Source: Ancylostoma caninum (taxonomy: Eukaryota > Nematoda > Chromadorea > Rhabditida > Ancylostomatidae). From it: DNA of 64,000 bases. The stretch covers positions 124,001-188,000 of the forward strand of contig JBAJFG010000073.1 of assembly GCA_037903475.1 (NCBI GenBank). Direction: 5' to 3'. Positions 1 through 12,800 of the stretch are shown here, piece by piece (the stretch's first letter is position 1; the number at the start of each line of letters is the position of its first letter). The notes beneath the pieces were generated by a model that was given only the letters and a program-made list of their open reading frames with translations, had not been told where the DNA came from and made no database searches. The translations under genes were made by a program, and so were the position numbers.

Positions 1-3000
1 TCGAATTCGAATGTTCTGTCCTGAATGAGTCGAAAATTCAGATTTTCGAAGAAGGAGAAGCAATTGTGCAGCCTTAGGAGAAAGATCAGCTGTTTGACTT
101 CCTCGTTCTTCTATATCCGAACTTTCTGAGACACTTCTCAATTTGTTTACTATTCATTTACTTATTTGTTCTGTACCAGGAATTGATCGGAAACCATAAC
201 TTACAAGTATTGTATAGTAGAGACTACATCGGCTTCTGTGGGAGGAAATGTTGACTTTGGCTCAGGCTGTAGGTCGACCTATCGAGTTACTTTCGCAGCC
301 AGTACAGCAGCGCCTCTCGCCATTACGCCACACGAGTTCTACGAGTTCTGCGCACATAAATGTACCTGTGGTAAATTATTTGATGTGTATGTACATACTC
401 GTATCCTGTGAAAAACTTATGCTTCGTCCCTAAGGTACAAGGAACAGCATCGAGTGATCAATCACGCTCCAACGTCTTCTCGCCCTTCGAGAGAATCGTT
501 CGATCTTGCTTTGAAGACAGAAATGTTCATACTGATTAAAAAAAACCTTACGAGGTTGTAAATTCTTTTCTCTTGACATGTGTACATCTTTGTTTGCATC
601 CGCTTGCTTCATTTATTTCCTTACAAATTCTCGCTTTGTTTCAAAAATGTAGCAATAAATTCGCACTCTCGTCATCTGGTACAATAGAAAAAATGGAAGA
701 TTTATGGGCATTCTAGAGAATATTGCGACGACAAGCCATCGGTCTGCAAGAAAAGAAGAGTTTCTGGAACACTGATATAAATAATGTTCATGGGTATAGA
801 AACAAAAAAGAAATATTTCGTCATTTTCCGTCATTCAGCTCCGCCTGCCAGAATGGCTCTGTGTTCATTCTATGGATAATATATTTTAGTCGCATTTTTG
901 CGGTTTAACAGACTTTCTCCAGGCTACCTAGAAAAAGGACCACCCATTTTTTGGGAACGTTCTTGGATCCTGCTGCTGGCAATAACTTGAAAAGTGAATT
1001 TCTACCAGTATATGCATGGCCCAATACCTGTTCCCTGTGAGGTTCACTTTGGTAAAAGGCAAAAACCTTCTGTGTGTACATAAAGCAAGCACATTGTGAA
1101 CTCAACTGTGCATTTCTTGTTTTTCCTGGGTGAGTTTCTATTTACATACTTGTACGTGTCCCTGTAACTACTGCAGAAATCTTTGTGTGGACAATTTAAT
1201 GGATTGGAACGGATTCACTTCCAAAGTCATTTTTTTGCAGTTCCAACAAGGTGTCCTTTGTCCTCGACCTGTGTGCGTCAATGAAATTAAATGGGTAAAA
1301 GTGTTGAAATCCTGTGATGACGATGGGTAAATTTTCTGTTTTGGTGTAGTAACACTCTTAACCTCGGCCTGTATCCAATATACTTTCTCCATTGTGATAA
1401 AATCGCTCTGAAGGATATATTGGTGTGTTTTGGTGAATCAGCTATCCAATAAAAACATATCCGCGGATATGCGAATCCACAATCCACTCGCTTCACTGCA
1501 GGATATCTTTTCCCAGTTGATTTCCACTTGATGATGATCCATGTTCTATTTCATCCTTCATTTCGTGTTGTCTCTCATCGAGGCATCACACTTGCTCCAA
1601 CGGAATGAACTCGTGGATGGATGAGTTATATTGGATAGCAGCGTGGATAAAGACCAGTGGGAAAGGGTATCTAGGCGCAGTGTTTTCCCTCCCACGTTCA
1701 AATATATTGGACACTGCTCCTGGATTATCTCAATGATAATGTGGCTTCCGGTGGTCATTCCTGAGATTGTGCCCACCTATCATTACTGTTGTATGTCTAA
1801 TGGCATTTCTTTTTTGTATTTGTGCCAGTCTTTGTTGATTATGGACTGTCTAATCTAGCGTAAGGACGGTTAGGTTGTCACACTTAGGCACTTTCAAAAA
1901 GACATGATAGCTTGGCAGAGAAATTTCACAGGAACCGAACACATCCCCCATGAATTTGATTGCCAGGGAAGAAGTAGATTAACTGATGTATCTTTAATTC
2001 GACATAAGATCCCTTGTACTTAGGAATTCAAAGCAAACAAGATTCCAGTAGATTTAGGGACGTGATGACTTATCTAGGAAAAGAACATAAACCGCATGCC
2101 CATAAATGGGCTCGTCCTGAGAACTGTTATAACGACGCTGTGCGAACGTATGCTTCCCGTCGCATCTCTCGGAATGACTTCGGTTTTTGCGGCCCCGTGT
2201 GGCTTCTCCAGAACCCATCGCTCGGGAATTAATGAACGAACTCGTTTTCAGACTGGAACTATTAGAAGAAGATGGCGGCCGATTTCAGAAGTGCTCACGG
2301 ACCTTCCCGGGACAGCCGCCGCTGCCGACTGCGCACTTTTTGTTGTGCAGGATCCGCAGTTGCATAAAGCGGATCGGAACTGGCTCGACCACCGTCTGCT
2401 GCTGTCTTTTATGCGTTGCGCCACAGGCAAAACACAGGGAGAATGCCTCGTGGTTGAGGGAAGAACTAACAGACGTATCTATAACTCGGTTATTTTCAAA
2501 AATCATACAAGATCCCTTGCACTTGCCAATTCAGGAATAAAGAAGGTTACAGTAAATTTTGTGGAATTAATCTATCAAAAAGAGGTATAGGACGTCGAAG
2601 AGGGACGGTACACAGAAGGGAATTCAAGTTATTCGACTTGCTAATTTATTTCTCATAATTTTTCTTTCCTTCATATTTTCCCTTCCTCAAACTGGTTTAT
2701 ACCTTTCGTCATACCTATTTGTACCTAGGCGGTGACTCCTTTCCTCCAAAAATTGCGTTTGTGAGCTATCCAGGTTCTTTTTTTATAATGTCATTGAATA
2801 GTAAATCCTAATATCACTTGAGAGTCTCGCCGTTTACACCGAACCAACATTACGAAATATGCAAAACTTCAAGAAATGCTGACGACTCAACGCAAGTTCT
2901 GGCACGAGCGTATATTTGTCCTCTGCAGGCTCTATTTCAGACCTTCATCCGAAAAAAAGGCAAGCAGAAGCTTTTAATACTTACATTGCATGAAAATTCC

Positions 3001-5083
3001 TAGATGGAACTTCTGCAGCTAATTTTTCATCCTGCATGACAACAGGTGCGCCACTAAGCTGCGATTGGTCGATCCCTCGCGGCTGCATCCTTCAAGGGTG
3101 CGAGAAGTGCTGCGAGGAAATGAAAAAGTTTTCTAGGCTTGAGTGGGACAGATGAATGCTATCAGAGCTCATAGGCTGTGAGCGGGTGGGCATCGATCTC
3201 ATTTAATGTCGAATTTGAACGATCAACCTGGATTCAAAAGCATTCTAGTGCGGCGCGGTCGCGTCGCGGTGCACATCTTGACCACCTCCCATTTTTTTGC
3301 TTTTTTTGCCTCAAAGTTAGAAAACGAAAGATTTTCTCCCATATACCATCTCACACCACGGACGGATGCATATTCTTGATACTTGGGCTGGTTCTGCATA
3401 TATTCAATAGGAAAAGATGACTACTTTTAGGAAATCATTGGCCTGTTCCAAATAGGGGATGCTAAAAGCTGGTCTGGTCACAGCGCTTCATAGGCTTTAT
3501 TTTCATATCTGTTTTTTTTTCTGGATTTTTCTTTCAAGTTCTCTCATAACCAGAAGTCTAATGAGATCCAGTCGAACGACTGAATGAAAGAAATGTTCTG
3601 TACCAGGTCTCCTCTACTCACTGTTCTTCTAAAACGCTAGCTCCCCTCTATGATTCAATTCTGAATCAGCATTCGTACTCACTGCCGATGATTGATTCTC
3701 TTCCAAAGGCAACAAGGGCTCCAAGGATTCCTGCAGAAACTGCCAAATTCGCCTCGCAATAGCAAAACCACATAACGCAGTTTCCAGGTCAGAGATATTC
3801 AATGCAGCGAGAACAAAAGTTGGCCTAGATTGGGGACGTTCGCGCGTGAGACGCGCTAAAAAGTGACGTAAGGAGGATTATGCGTCGACTGGTCGCTTAT
3901 TAGCGCTAAGTAACCTGAATCCCTTACGACAAATTGGAGTGAGATTTATGCGCGAACGAAAAAGTAAAAACGATATGGATGGAGGAGATGATGAGGGGCG
4001 CACAGGCTGAATGTAAGAGGATGCAGAAGAAGCAGATTCGCGACAGGTAGCATAAGCGATGGGGAGTGCGAGGCAGCAAAATTAAGTTGATGGAAAATGG
4101 ACGGATGAATGAATGAACGAGGGGATGAATGAATGAATGAATGAATGAATGAATGAATGAATGGAGTGAATAAATGAATGATGGAATGATGGAATGAGGA
4201 GAATTTTGTGCTATGTATAGAAAAACTACATCTTTGAGCGACAAGTAATCGGGTTAAAATGCTGAGCTAAAAGGGAATTTTCATTCATGGGAAGAAATAT
4301 GATGAAATATAGGGCGCGCCAAAATTATGGGTACAAAATGAATGATCCGTATTAAACGGAGTACCCACAGCTTACTATTCTGATACCAACAATAATGTTC
4401 ATTAGATTTCGAATACCCTTTCATAGTTACAACGCAGGCTTTCCGAAGTATCGGGAGGGAGTCGTACGTGTCACGCAACATAACGTCAATATATTTTGTG
4501 AGATTTTGTGAAAAGCTGCCTCTAGGGTATTAATGATAGTAAATGGTGTGTACCATGCAATTTAGGATTATTCAAGCTAAGCGGAGGTCAACGCAGTTTG
4601 GGGAGACTGAACTGTGTAGTCTAAAAGAAGCTGTGTCACAGATACAGCCATTCCCGGCTCTTCTCGCAGTCTCTATGATAGGATGACACCTGTCCTTATC
4701 ATAGGTGTTCATTCCCTATTGCTTCCTCTTATGTGTTCGCATTGATGACCCCATTGTACCCCATTGACATTGGTCGCATCAACTCCGTTGGCTATTTTGG
4801 CGGCGATTTTTACCGAGTAGAATCCTCTGAGAGTAGGACTAAAATCTTCTGTTTCCAGAACATCATCACTTTGTATTGTTCTGTAGATGACGTTCTAGCA
4901 CAGGAATAAGACGTGCATGTCCAAACAATTTGTGGTGGTTGGTGATGGCAGTAGAACAGTGAGTATAGGACTGTCCCGTGGTGGAGGAAGACGGCGCATA
5001 TAGAGCGATCAGCACGTATGACAGCGGAGCAATAGGAAAAAAAGCTAACGTTTTAAAGTCAACATGGAGCGTGCAAGCTATAT
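1..5083. other. Intergenic region, no gene recognised
   Basis: No exon set or known motif was seen. A GC-richer patch at about 2080-2470 has long open frames in several frames on both strands, including a 164-codon one at 2096-2590; this pattern suggests a repeat rather than a gene. Another GC-rich patch lies near 3240-3290. Confidence 0.5.
4125..4165. repeat. ATGA/GAAT tetranucleotide microsatellite
   Basis: About ten consecutive ATGA units with imperfect flanks on both sides (4103-4190). The repetitive frame (HSFIHSFIHSF) on the minus strand is not a gene. Confidence 0.95.
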
Positions 5084-5272
5084 TTGCGCATTTATTCGAC
5101 CGTTCGAATGTCGAATATTTCGAATTTTCGAATGACCGAATAAATTTGAAGATGAGAGAAAAAAACTTTCTCCATCTTCCGACTTAGTCCAGAAAATGAA
5201 GTTTTTGAGTATGAGAACTTTCGAACGAATTCGATCATTCGAATAATCGAATTCATTCAAATAAATGTGCAA
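5084..5272. repeat. AT-rich foldback element with TTCGAA-rich arms
   Basis: The ends are inverted: GCGCATTTATT on the left and AATAAATGTGC on the right. Both arms are full of TTCGAA and ATTCGA motifs. It is about 190 bp, with no coding content, and abuts the next foldback (5279-5545). Confidence 0.7.
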
Positions 5273-5278
5273 GTATAC

Positions 5279-5545
5279 AGTCTGGTAGCCCAGAACGCGC
5301 ACCAGAGTGAACTTTGTGTGCAATTGCGACCGCAGTGGTTTTGGCCGGGCGATCAACTTTTCGATCCATTTTTAGGCTTTCTTTTATAAGTTTTGGTATG
5401 TTTTTGATATGTAGGTGATGTGATTCCTTCCATTTTGATGTTTCGATGCTGTCTCCCATGGAACCGGCTGGTAGGCAGGCCGATTCCACTGCGGTCGCAA
5501 TTGCACACAAAGTTCACTCTGGTGCGCGTTCTGGGCTACCAGACT
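5279..5545. repeat. Foldback/MITE-like element with 60-bp perfect arms (family 1, copy a)
   Basis: Positions 5279-5338 and 5486-5545 are exact reverse complements (60 bp), separated by a 147-bp spacer. The spacer contains GATTCCTTCCATTTTGATGT, found slightly changed in the copy at 9361-9638. There is no transposase. A transcript through it would form a long hairpin. Confidence 0.93.
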
Positions 5546-6372
5546 ATAGTGCAAGCGCTGAAGAAGAATCGCAGAACGCGGCCAGTAGCAATGATTTTGG
5601 CGCATCCTGTAGACGCATAAGGGCATGCATACATACGTAGAAAGTACCTCATAACCTGATAAGACGGAAAGCGAAAGGTTTGTGAAGAAAATATTGTAGA
5701 ATGGATCAGTAAACGGTAGGAAAGACAAAAGTGCAGGTGGATGGGAAGAATGACAGATCACTTCGGATAAACACCAAGAGAAAGGATCCACTATATAGAA
5801 GTGTGAAAAAGGCGTACAGTCATATGCGTTCCTGCGAGGCATCAAGTGGTCTAGGAGGATCTAAAAGAACTATGGCAATAGAAATGACTGAAGAAAAATG
5901 AAAATGGGTAAGATGCCATCTAGTCAATTTGTACTGGGAAAAATTCAGCAATGCATAGGAGACTTCAGTGGTCCAGACCCTCTCGCCGCGCTCCGAAATT
6001 TACATCTTGGCACTAGTTGTCTGCGCATCCGCACATTTCATTGATACCACCGATCTCATCCTCGATCGATCTTGTACTGTGACCAGCTGATCCAAACCAA
6101 TGAACTCTTCTGGGAACGACACCGGGTACACCGTAAGACACAAAAGCTGTCGTGGAAAGGCAGAGAAGGAGGGAAAGAAGTGATCGATAGAAGAACTGTC
6201 ATCAATTTTTTGACTATACAAGAGACCGGTATGAATCTTGTGCAGCACCTGCATGAACAAAGAATTGGTGTGGTTGAAAGAACGCGCTGATAAATAGATC
6301 GCTGAAACACAATTGAAGACAATGAGTCAGAGCGAATGCATGAATGAATGAAAGGATGGGTGAGTGACTCAA

Positions 6373-7345
6373 TCACTCATACAGTGAATCAAGTGAGAAT
6401 TCAGTGGCGGAGCCAATCAAGAAAGAGTAAAGCACAACAGAAATGAGTGCTACCGCAGACAGGCAGATGAGCCCAAGGGCAACTGGATAGCTAATCCTGG
6501 CGCTCGAGGACGACAGGGAAGACGGAGGGGGATAGTAAGAAGTGATGGAACAACAGGAGTTGCAGGATCAACAGCAATTTCAGGAATTGTAAATAAATAC
6601 AGCGCTGCTCAGTTAGTATTGCATAACAGAATATCGCCAGTCTGTTCTACCGCGCCGCGCTACGTATGCGATGCGGCAGAACAGCTGGACGCTGTCGCTG
6701 TCGGACGGTATTTTCCATCGTTTTCTTTGTGTCTTTGTCTTCATTACAAAATGCATGGGTGAAAACGTAAACAAGACATCAATACTGGCGATGACCGACA
6801 ACCACAGCACCCAGTTGCCTGCTGCATCGCGTTGGTGGTGCGGCACGACAGACCAAATTCTATGATGCAAGAGTGACCGAAACTGTATACAATTGAAGTA
6901 GGGAAATAAAAATAACATACTTAGGATGGGCTAGAGAAGAACTTTTCATATTCTATGCGAAAAGGGACACTGATCCCCTTTCCTGCAGGCAGTCTCATTT
7001 GTTCCTCACAGTATTTGCACTTTTCAAGCAACAACTTGTGTTTCACATCTGCAACTTATGACTTTCTTAGCACATGGTGGATTGGTGAAATAAATACGTA
7101 GAACAAATGAATAAATAAACATAAATAAACAAGCAAAACTTCACAGGTACTAAGAGATGCAGATAATTGCAGTCAACCAGTTTAATCCGAAGAAAGCATT
7201 AGAATGGGGCCTGAAGAGGTAGGATGAGAGAGGGGGTGTGAATCATCAAATGAAAATAGCTCACTTTTCTCGATGACCTTGGTAATTTACCGCACAAGGA
7301 CAGCAATCCTGGATAATCTGGAGCTACGTAAGTCTTTGAGGACAT
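6373..7345 (-). CDS. Candidate minus-strand gene with Cys pair and two hydrophobic segments, model unresolved
   Basis: Four segments look coding. Exon 1 (7345-7291) starts MSSKTYVAPDYPGLLSLC and ends at a GTAAAT donor. Exon 2 (7048-6921) joins it in phase and contains a CKYC pair and ISVPFRIEYEKFF. Exon 3 (6882-6651) contains NWVLWLSVIASIDVLF, a likely membrane segment, followed by a basic stretch. Exon 4 (6482-6373) has VALGLICLSAVALISVVLYS, a second likely membrane segment, and a TGA stop. Exon 2 ends in TAA directly before a GTATGT donor, so the transcript would either encode a 60-residue protein or be broken or mis-modelled. The acceptor chosen for exon 4 is weak. I do not recognise the family. 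Confidence 0.4.
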
Positions 7346-9878
7346 GTTGATTGCCGTCACTGTTGACGTAGAGTGTTTTTTGCTTAGTACAAGTGCATAA
7401 GAAGGGGATCGGGTGGGGAGAGGGGCGGGAGATAGAGCGAGAAACAGGAAGGAGGTCGGAGCAGAACCAAGAACTCAAAAGTTCTGAAACACATATAAGA
7501 ACAGAGTAAATCCAGAGATTTATTGTTTATGTGATTTACACTGGCAGAGAAAACCATCATTTCGATGAGTGAACCACTCGTCCCGCCTTCACCACATTCG
7601 AAATCACCGTGTCCTGAGCGGCCATTCTGCAATTATCGGTAATTTTAGCAACGATAACATCACATCAACTGGTCATACGCGAAAATTTCTCTTCCTAGCA
7701 TTTCGAGGCCCAAGTACATTCTTCAAAGATTTTTCACCTACTCAGCGGCGAATTTTTCCGCTCGCAAGTAATGCGCGATGAGTTTTGAGAGAAAGTCGAA
7801 AAAGTGCGCCAATTGGCTGGTGTCCCTAATTGAATCAGGTTCTATTCGCTATTGTAATCATGCAGAACTGGTTGCGTAATGTGAAAAGGAACGTGAAAAA
7901 CGCTCTGAACAACGACAACTAATCAATTTTTATCATAAGAACGAGTCCTTGAAATTTGATTAAGTCCTTTCTAAGAGGAACATTTCAAGTGACAAGAGAG
8001 CATGCCAAAGCGTGCCGAAACATTTATTAGAGAAATTCATGAGCTGTTTCATGCTATCGTGTATGGAACCACTTCTTAGGATACTGTAACGCTGTTCTAC
8101 TTCGCCAATCAAGTGATGTCATTTGACAGATGGTCATAATGTATCGCAAAGAAGGCGTTGTCCTGGCCATTCCTCCACAGGCGGATTTTAACTACCTAGT
8201 GCATCAGGAATAAAAGTAGCAATGTGAACGATGAATTTCTCTGCACAAGAACATTTCTGACACATGCTTGCGCCGATGGATTACGGTAGGGTACTACCGT
8301 AACCCCACATTGTTTCAATTTCATCCAAGCGTCACACTGTGAAAACAATAAATGCAAATGTAATTTCTGCAAACTTCAGAACCCGTGATTTTCGGCTGTT
8401 TTTCTTCTTGTTCCTACCAAGAAAAGGTGAATTTCGAGTATGGAGCATTACACCTGAAATGGTCGAGCTCTGTGATTGACCCGTTGTATAAATTGACCAA
8501 TCGCGGAGCTGGACCGACCTGTCCTTTCCAGGTTTAACGCTCCACACCCGTGAATTTCAGGTGCTTGAAGAATGTTAACTATCTGCGATTTCAGACGCAA
8601 TAATAGTGCATTTGAACTCCGTTTGTAAATCGGTGATGATGTTAGCAAATTGTGCAAATACCATCTTGAAATTGATACGTTCAAGTTTCAGATGTCCTTT
8701 TTCTGCCCCCACCGATACTTTGTGCGATTACGGACTTCCCCCCAACTGACCGATGTTAATTTGAGTAGAAAGTATAATCCAATTGTTAAAGTAAGCTGGG
8801 GTCGGCACTACTTCTATTAAGAGACGAGACGCTGTCGTAATTGCAGACATTACACCATGTTTGGAAGGGTGACCTATCGAGTTTCTCAATGACTTCCGAG
8901 AAAAACTGGATCTTTCTCTGCAAATGCACACAACACACCAAAACACACTGATTCCAGCAACGATTTGAAATAGGGAGACTTAGTAGTAAATATTATAGCG
9001 AAATTAAAAGGGTATTGTACTTTCGCACACTTGGCGACTACCCAAGGAATTTCGTGCTCAGCAGGTATGCGACTTCTTTCGAAGGCCAATTTATACTAGA
9101 TAAGCTCATAGATTGTACACGTCTGAAGCTCACAAAGTGTGCAGCGTTGTACCTGGAGAGAGCAGAGCCCTGTACTGGTCAATTCATGTAGCCAGCCAAT
9201 CGCGGAGCTTGGCCGTGCCGCAAGTACAATGCTCTGAACTTTCAGAATATTGTAAGGTGGCTCCCATCAGCCGAGCTATGGCAAAGGGGAGGATGGCTAA
9301 CAACGCAGGACTGTCTCGGATATTAGATTATATATGAATTCGTGTACAGTGGAGTAGCTAAGAGAGTGCGCCTGTGACTTTGTCTGCAATTACGACTGCG
9401 GCGTGGTGTCGGCCGGCTGATGAGCTGGCTCGACCTAATTCTTATCCTTTCCTCTGTGCTTAAATTGTAACATGTGTGTTTTGATTCCTTCCAATTTGAC
9501 GTTTTCCTACTGTTACTTTGTATAATCTCCTACTAGACACACCCTCCTGCATCATTCCATCGATCGAGCCAGCTGATCAGCTGACCAGTACCGCGTCGCG
9601 GTAGTAACTGCAGGCAAAGTTATAGACGCACTGTCTCAGCTGCTGACCATACTCAAATTTTCCAGGAATTCTCAAAAGAGAAATAAAGATCAGGTGAAAT
9701 CAGTTGGAAGTTCGAGAAGAGGGTAGTCGAAATTACTACTAGAAGTATTTTAGCAGCAAATTCCAGCCAATATTTTTTCACCTATTCCACAAGTTTTTTC
9801 TTCTGGAGACTAGGATATCATAGAACATCTGAGTCCGCAGTACCAGAGTAACTCCTATTTCGATTTATGGACATCCAC
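7346..9878. other. Non-coding region downstream of amdhd-1
   Basis: Apart from foldback copy b (9361-9638), I see only short open frames. ACCAATCGCGGAGCT-type motifs recur at about 8494 and 9197, probably repeat debris. The missing last exon of amdhd-1 would be expected here but was not identified. Confidence 0.45.
9361..9638. repeat. Diverged copy of foldback family 1 (copy b)
   Basis: The arms begin GAGAGTGCGCCTGTGACTTT on the left and end with the approximate reverse complement on the right. The interior matches that of 5279-5545 (GATTCCTTCC, then AATTTGACGTTT). The arms have many mismatches, so this copy is older. Confidence 0.75.
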
Positions 9879-12800
9879 CTGTATATGATGTGCTTCCAGG
9901 AGCTGACACTGGAATCCAGCACAACGAAGTCGCCTTTCCTGCCGACGGTGATCGCTCCATGGCTTCGCCCTCTCCCGAGCGAATGCGCGGAATTCAGTGT
10001 CGCTGCCGTAATTGCCTCTTCCATACTTAGTCGCATGTACACACATGCTGAAAGAGAATTTTCCGAGAACTCGTGGATTCAGTGTGTGCAAAAATTCCCA
10101 TTTCCCGCAAATTCTCACCCAAATGCATGATCATCGGCATCGCCAAGCAGTAAGCATTTGGGTTGAAGTCAGATCCAAGCGCCACGATCACTCCTAAACC
10201 ATACATCATCAAAATCCACAGGGGTGCGCCTCAAGAGAGTTGGTCTTTGTCTGTGTGCGGCTTTGTTGTTCGGCCTTGAGACGAAACGAGTTCGGCTGGC
10301 AAATGGCGCGGTTTGACCTCGAATCCACGCATGATTCCGAGTAAAACCACGCGACCCCCCATCATCGCTGTTCTAATGGAAGTTTCGAAAATCATCAGTT
10401 CAATGCTAAAGGTCACCGACCGCTCTCAATCATTTTCCTCGCCGGTGGAGGGGTCAGCCGCAGAATGAACGCGGTTGACGGCAGAAGTACTGCGGTAGAA
10501 CCGGCGGCAGCCATCGCCTTGATACCGTTGTCGGAGATTTCCTCTAGATGTGACATCGCTCGTGCTCCCACTGAGGCGCCCATTTCAGCGCCGCCAATGC
10601 ACGACAGCTCTTCAGCATGGAAATTCGCCGCTAAGCCTAACTTTTCGCCGGCTTCTAGAATCTTCTTCCTGGAATAGGGGAGCATGAGCAGCAGAGTTTC
10701 CGAAAATATTAGGTTGTCAAGTATGAAATGTCTGATTTTATGAGCGGTCAGTTTGACAGTCTCTATCTTCGGAGATTTACTGAATCTCTTCTCATCTTCA
10801 TTTTCATTATGAAGGTACATCCTCTTCCTTTCAAAATCACTTCCTGGGTTTCTGATCAGGATTCGAACTTTTGTTTGAAAGCATTTTTTGTAGAATTACT
10901 CAAAGACGAAAAATCGTGTTGTTTTAGAACATGGGTTCCATTTTGCAGCCATTAGAGCTGAGAAAGCTGTGGACATCAGGGTAGTGTTAAGGGACATTTG
11001 GCTAATAAATCCACTGAACGGCGTTTGCTTGGGAAGTTCCGCTCAGGTGAAGTGAAGCTCCAAAGTGAGCCTTATGATGAACCTGGATATCGATGAGCCG
11101 GAAGCCGTAGCCGAAGCGGATAGGAGTCAAACTAGGTCAGGACAAGCAGCAAGGTGTAACCTTAATAATCCAATAGTATTTAGATACTCGAGGCAATATA
11201 ACCTTTGAAAGTGGTCCGGTAAACGAATTTTTCCTAATTTGACCCTCAAAAATGGGTGCCAATTTTCGACCATTTTTCACAAATCCACACCGCTTAGGCC
11301 AGAGGAGCAGGGGTGAGGACCCACCTGCCAGTCACTGTACTGGGCAAATCTTACTCTATCTGGCCATAACTCCTTTCAGGGATTAGCTCACTTCTTGCTG
11401 GAGAAAATGTTCAATATTCAACATGATGTTGAAAACGCTCTTTGCCACTTGGTTGTTACTAGCTTTCCACGTTTCCAAGCTGTTGGCGTAATCAAGCTGT
11501 AGTTAAGATGGCAAGGCTGTGGGGATAGTATAGGAGCATATTCGGATATCTTATACTGCATCTTGCTTTGGAAACAATACTCGAAATCTTCTCATCAAAA
11601 ATCGGACATTTCATACTTGACGACCTAATATATTGCAAGCGGCTTAAAGAAACTAACGTGTTCTCGACGTTAATTACGTTCTTCTCGCAGAAAGCATCGA
11701 TATTCTCGAGATTTTTCAGTTGTCCAGCAGCTCTGGCCTTCTCGATGGCCGGCAGCATTTCCTCACAAATCAGCTTCACATGCTCCTGTTCAGTTGAGCC
11801 CTGAACCTCAATTCTCGATGAATTTAGAGTGTAACAAATTTTCCATGGGCAATCCCATTTGTGACTGAGAGATTCGAAAAATTATTGAAACTCTCTAGGA
11901 AACCAAGAACTGTCAGCAGAAAAGAAGCACAATATACAGGAAGCTTCGAACGGCAGTGTGCAAGAGGCGGGACCGCGGCGCGGCTCTCTTGGGCAGAGAC
12001 ACAGAGTTTCTGTATGTGGCTCTGGGTCGTCTGATCCTACCAGCAACTCGAGTGCCACGCTGCGCAGCGTTCCCGCAACTTGCACTCATCCGTTTGGAGT
12101 TCCCTGTACTTAATACCGAATAAAAATCGAATAACGTAATTAATTTCTACTGTCGGTTCAGAACCCAATCCAAAAAATTTGATTGTTGAAGGGAGAGAAA
12201 GCCCTGAACCCCTTCTTCTCAGTTCATAATAGTTGTGATACTACCCTTTTTCGGAAACTCGAAATTTCAACTTATCTGATATCCAATTCCCGAATTCGAA
12301 CATATATAATGCATTATTCGGCCCTAACTATAACGCATAGCATCTGATTACAAAGTCCACAACTTTGTGAACCTACATTTGTGTTTCCCTAAAACCTTAT
12401 CATTCAAAGTGTTACAGTTCTTGGAACAAAAGATAGAAATTCGATTAGTTGTTAGCAAAAGGCTGCAAATTTACGTACGAGAAATTGAGATGATAGATAT
12501 AGATACGAGAAATTCAGATCTTTCGAGAAATTCTCAGAATCGGTCATCCGGGAAATTCTATGAATCCAGAAACTGCTGCAAAATTTCGTAGTCTGTCCGT
12601 TGAGGAAAAATTACGCTTAGCTTTTTTCAGGACGTTAATCGTATACCTGCCACACCAATGTAAGAATGTAATAATAAGTTTCATCTCCTGTTCGATTACT
12701 CGTACTCCTATTCCTGCACTTTTCACAATTCTCTTCAGAACAGAAGACTGTGCGAGGTACTGCACTGCTACATTAATTCGTCGAACGCATTTGAAGTTTC

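Noticed and set aside
2096..2590. 164-codon plus-strand open frame
   Set aside because: Overlapping long frames exist in other frames and on the other strand in the same GC-rich patch; no domain, no splice or start context. More likely a repeat with few stops.
3924..4244. 106-codon minus-strand frame rich in HSFI repeats
   Set aside because: It is the translation of the ATGA microsatellite.
5384..5845. 153-codon minus-strand frame
   Set aside because: It runs across the right arm of the 60-bp palindrome element and has no coding features.
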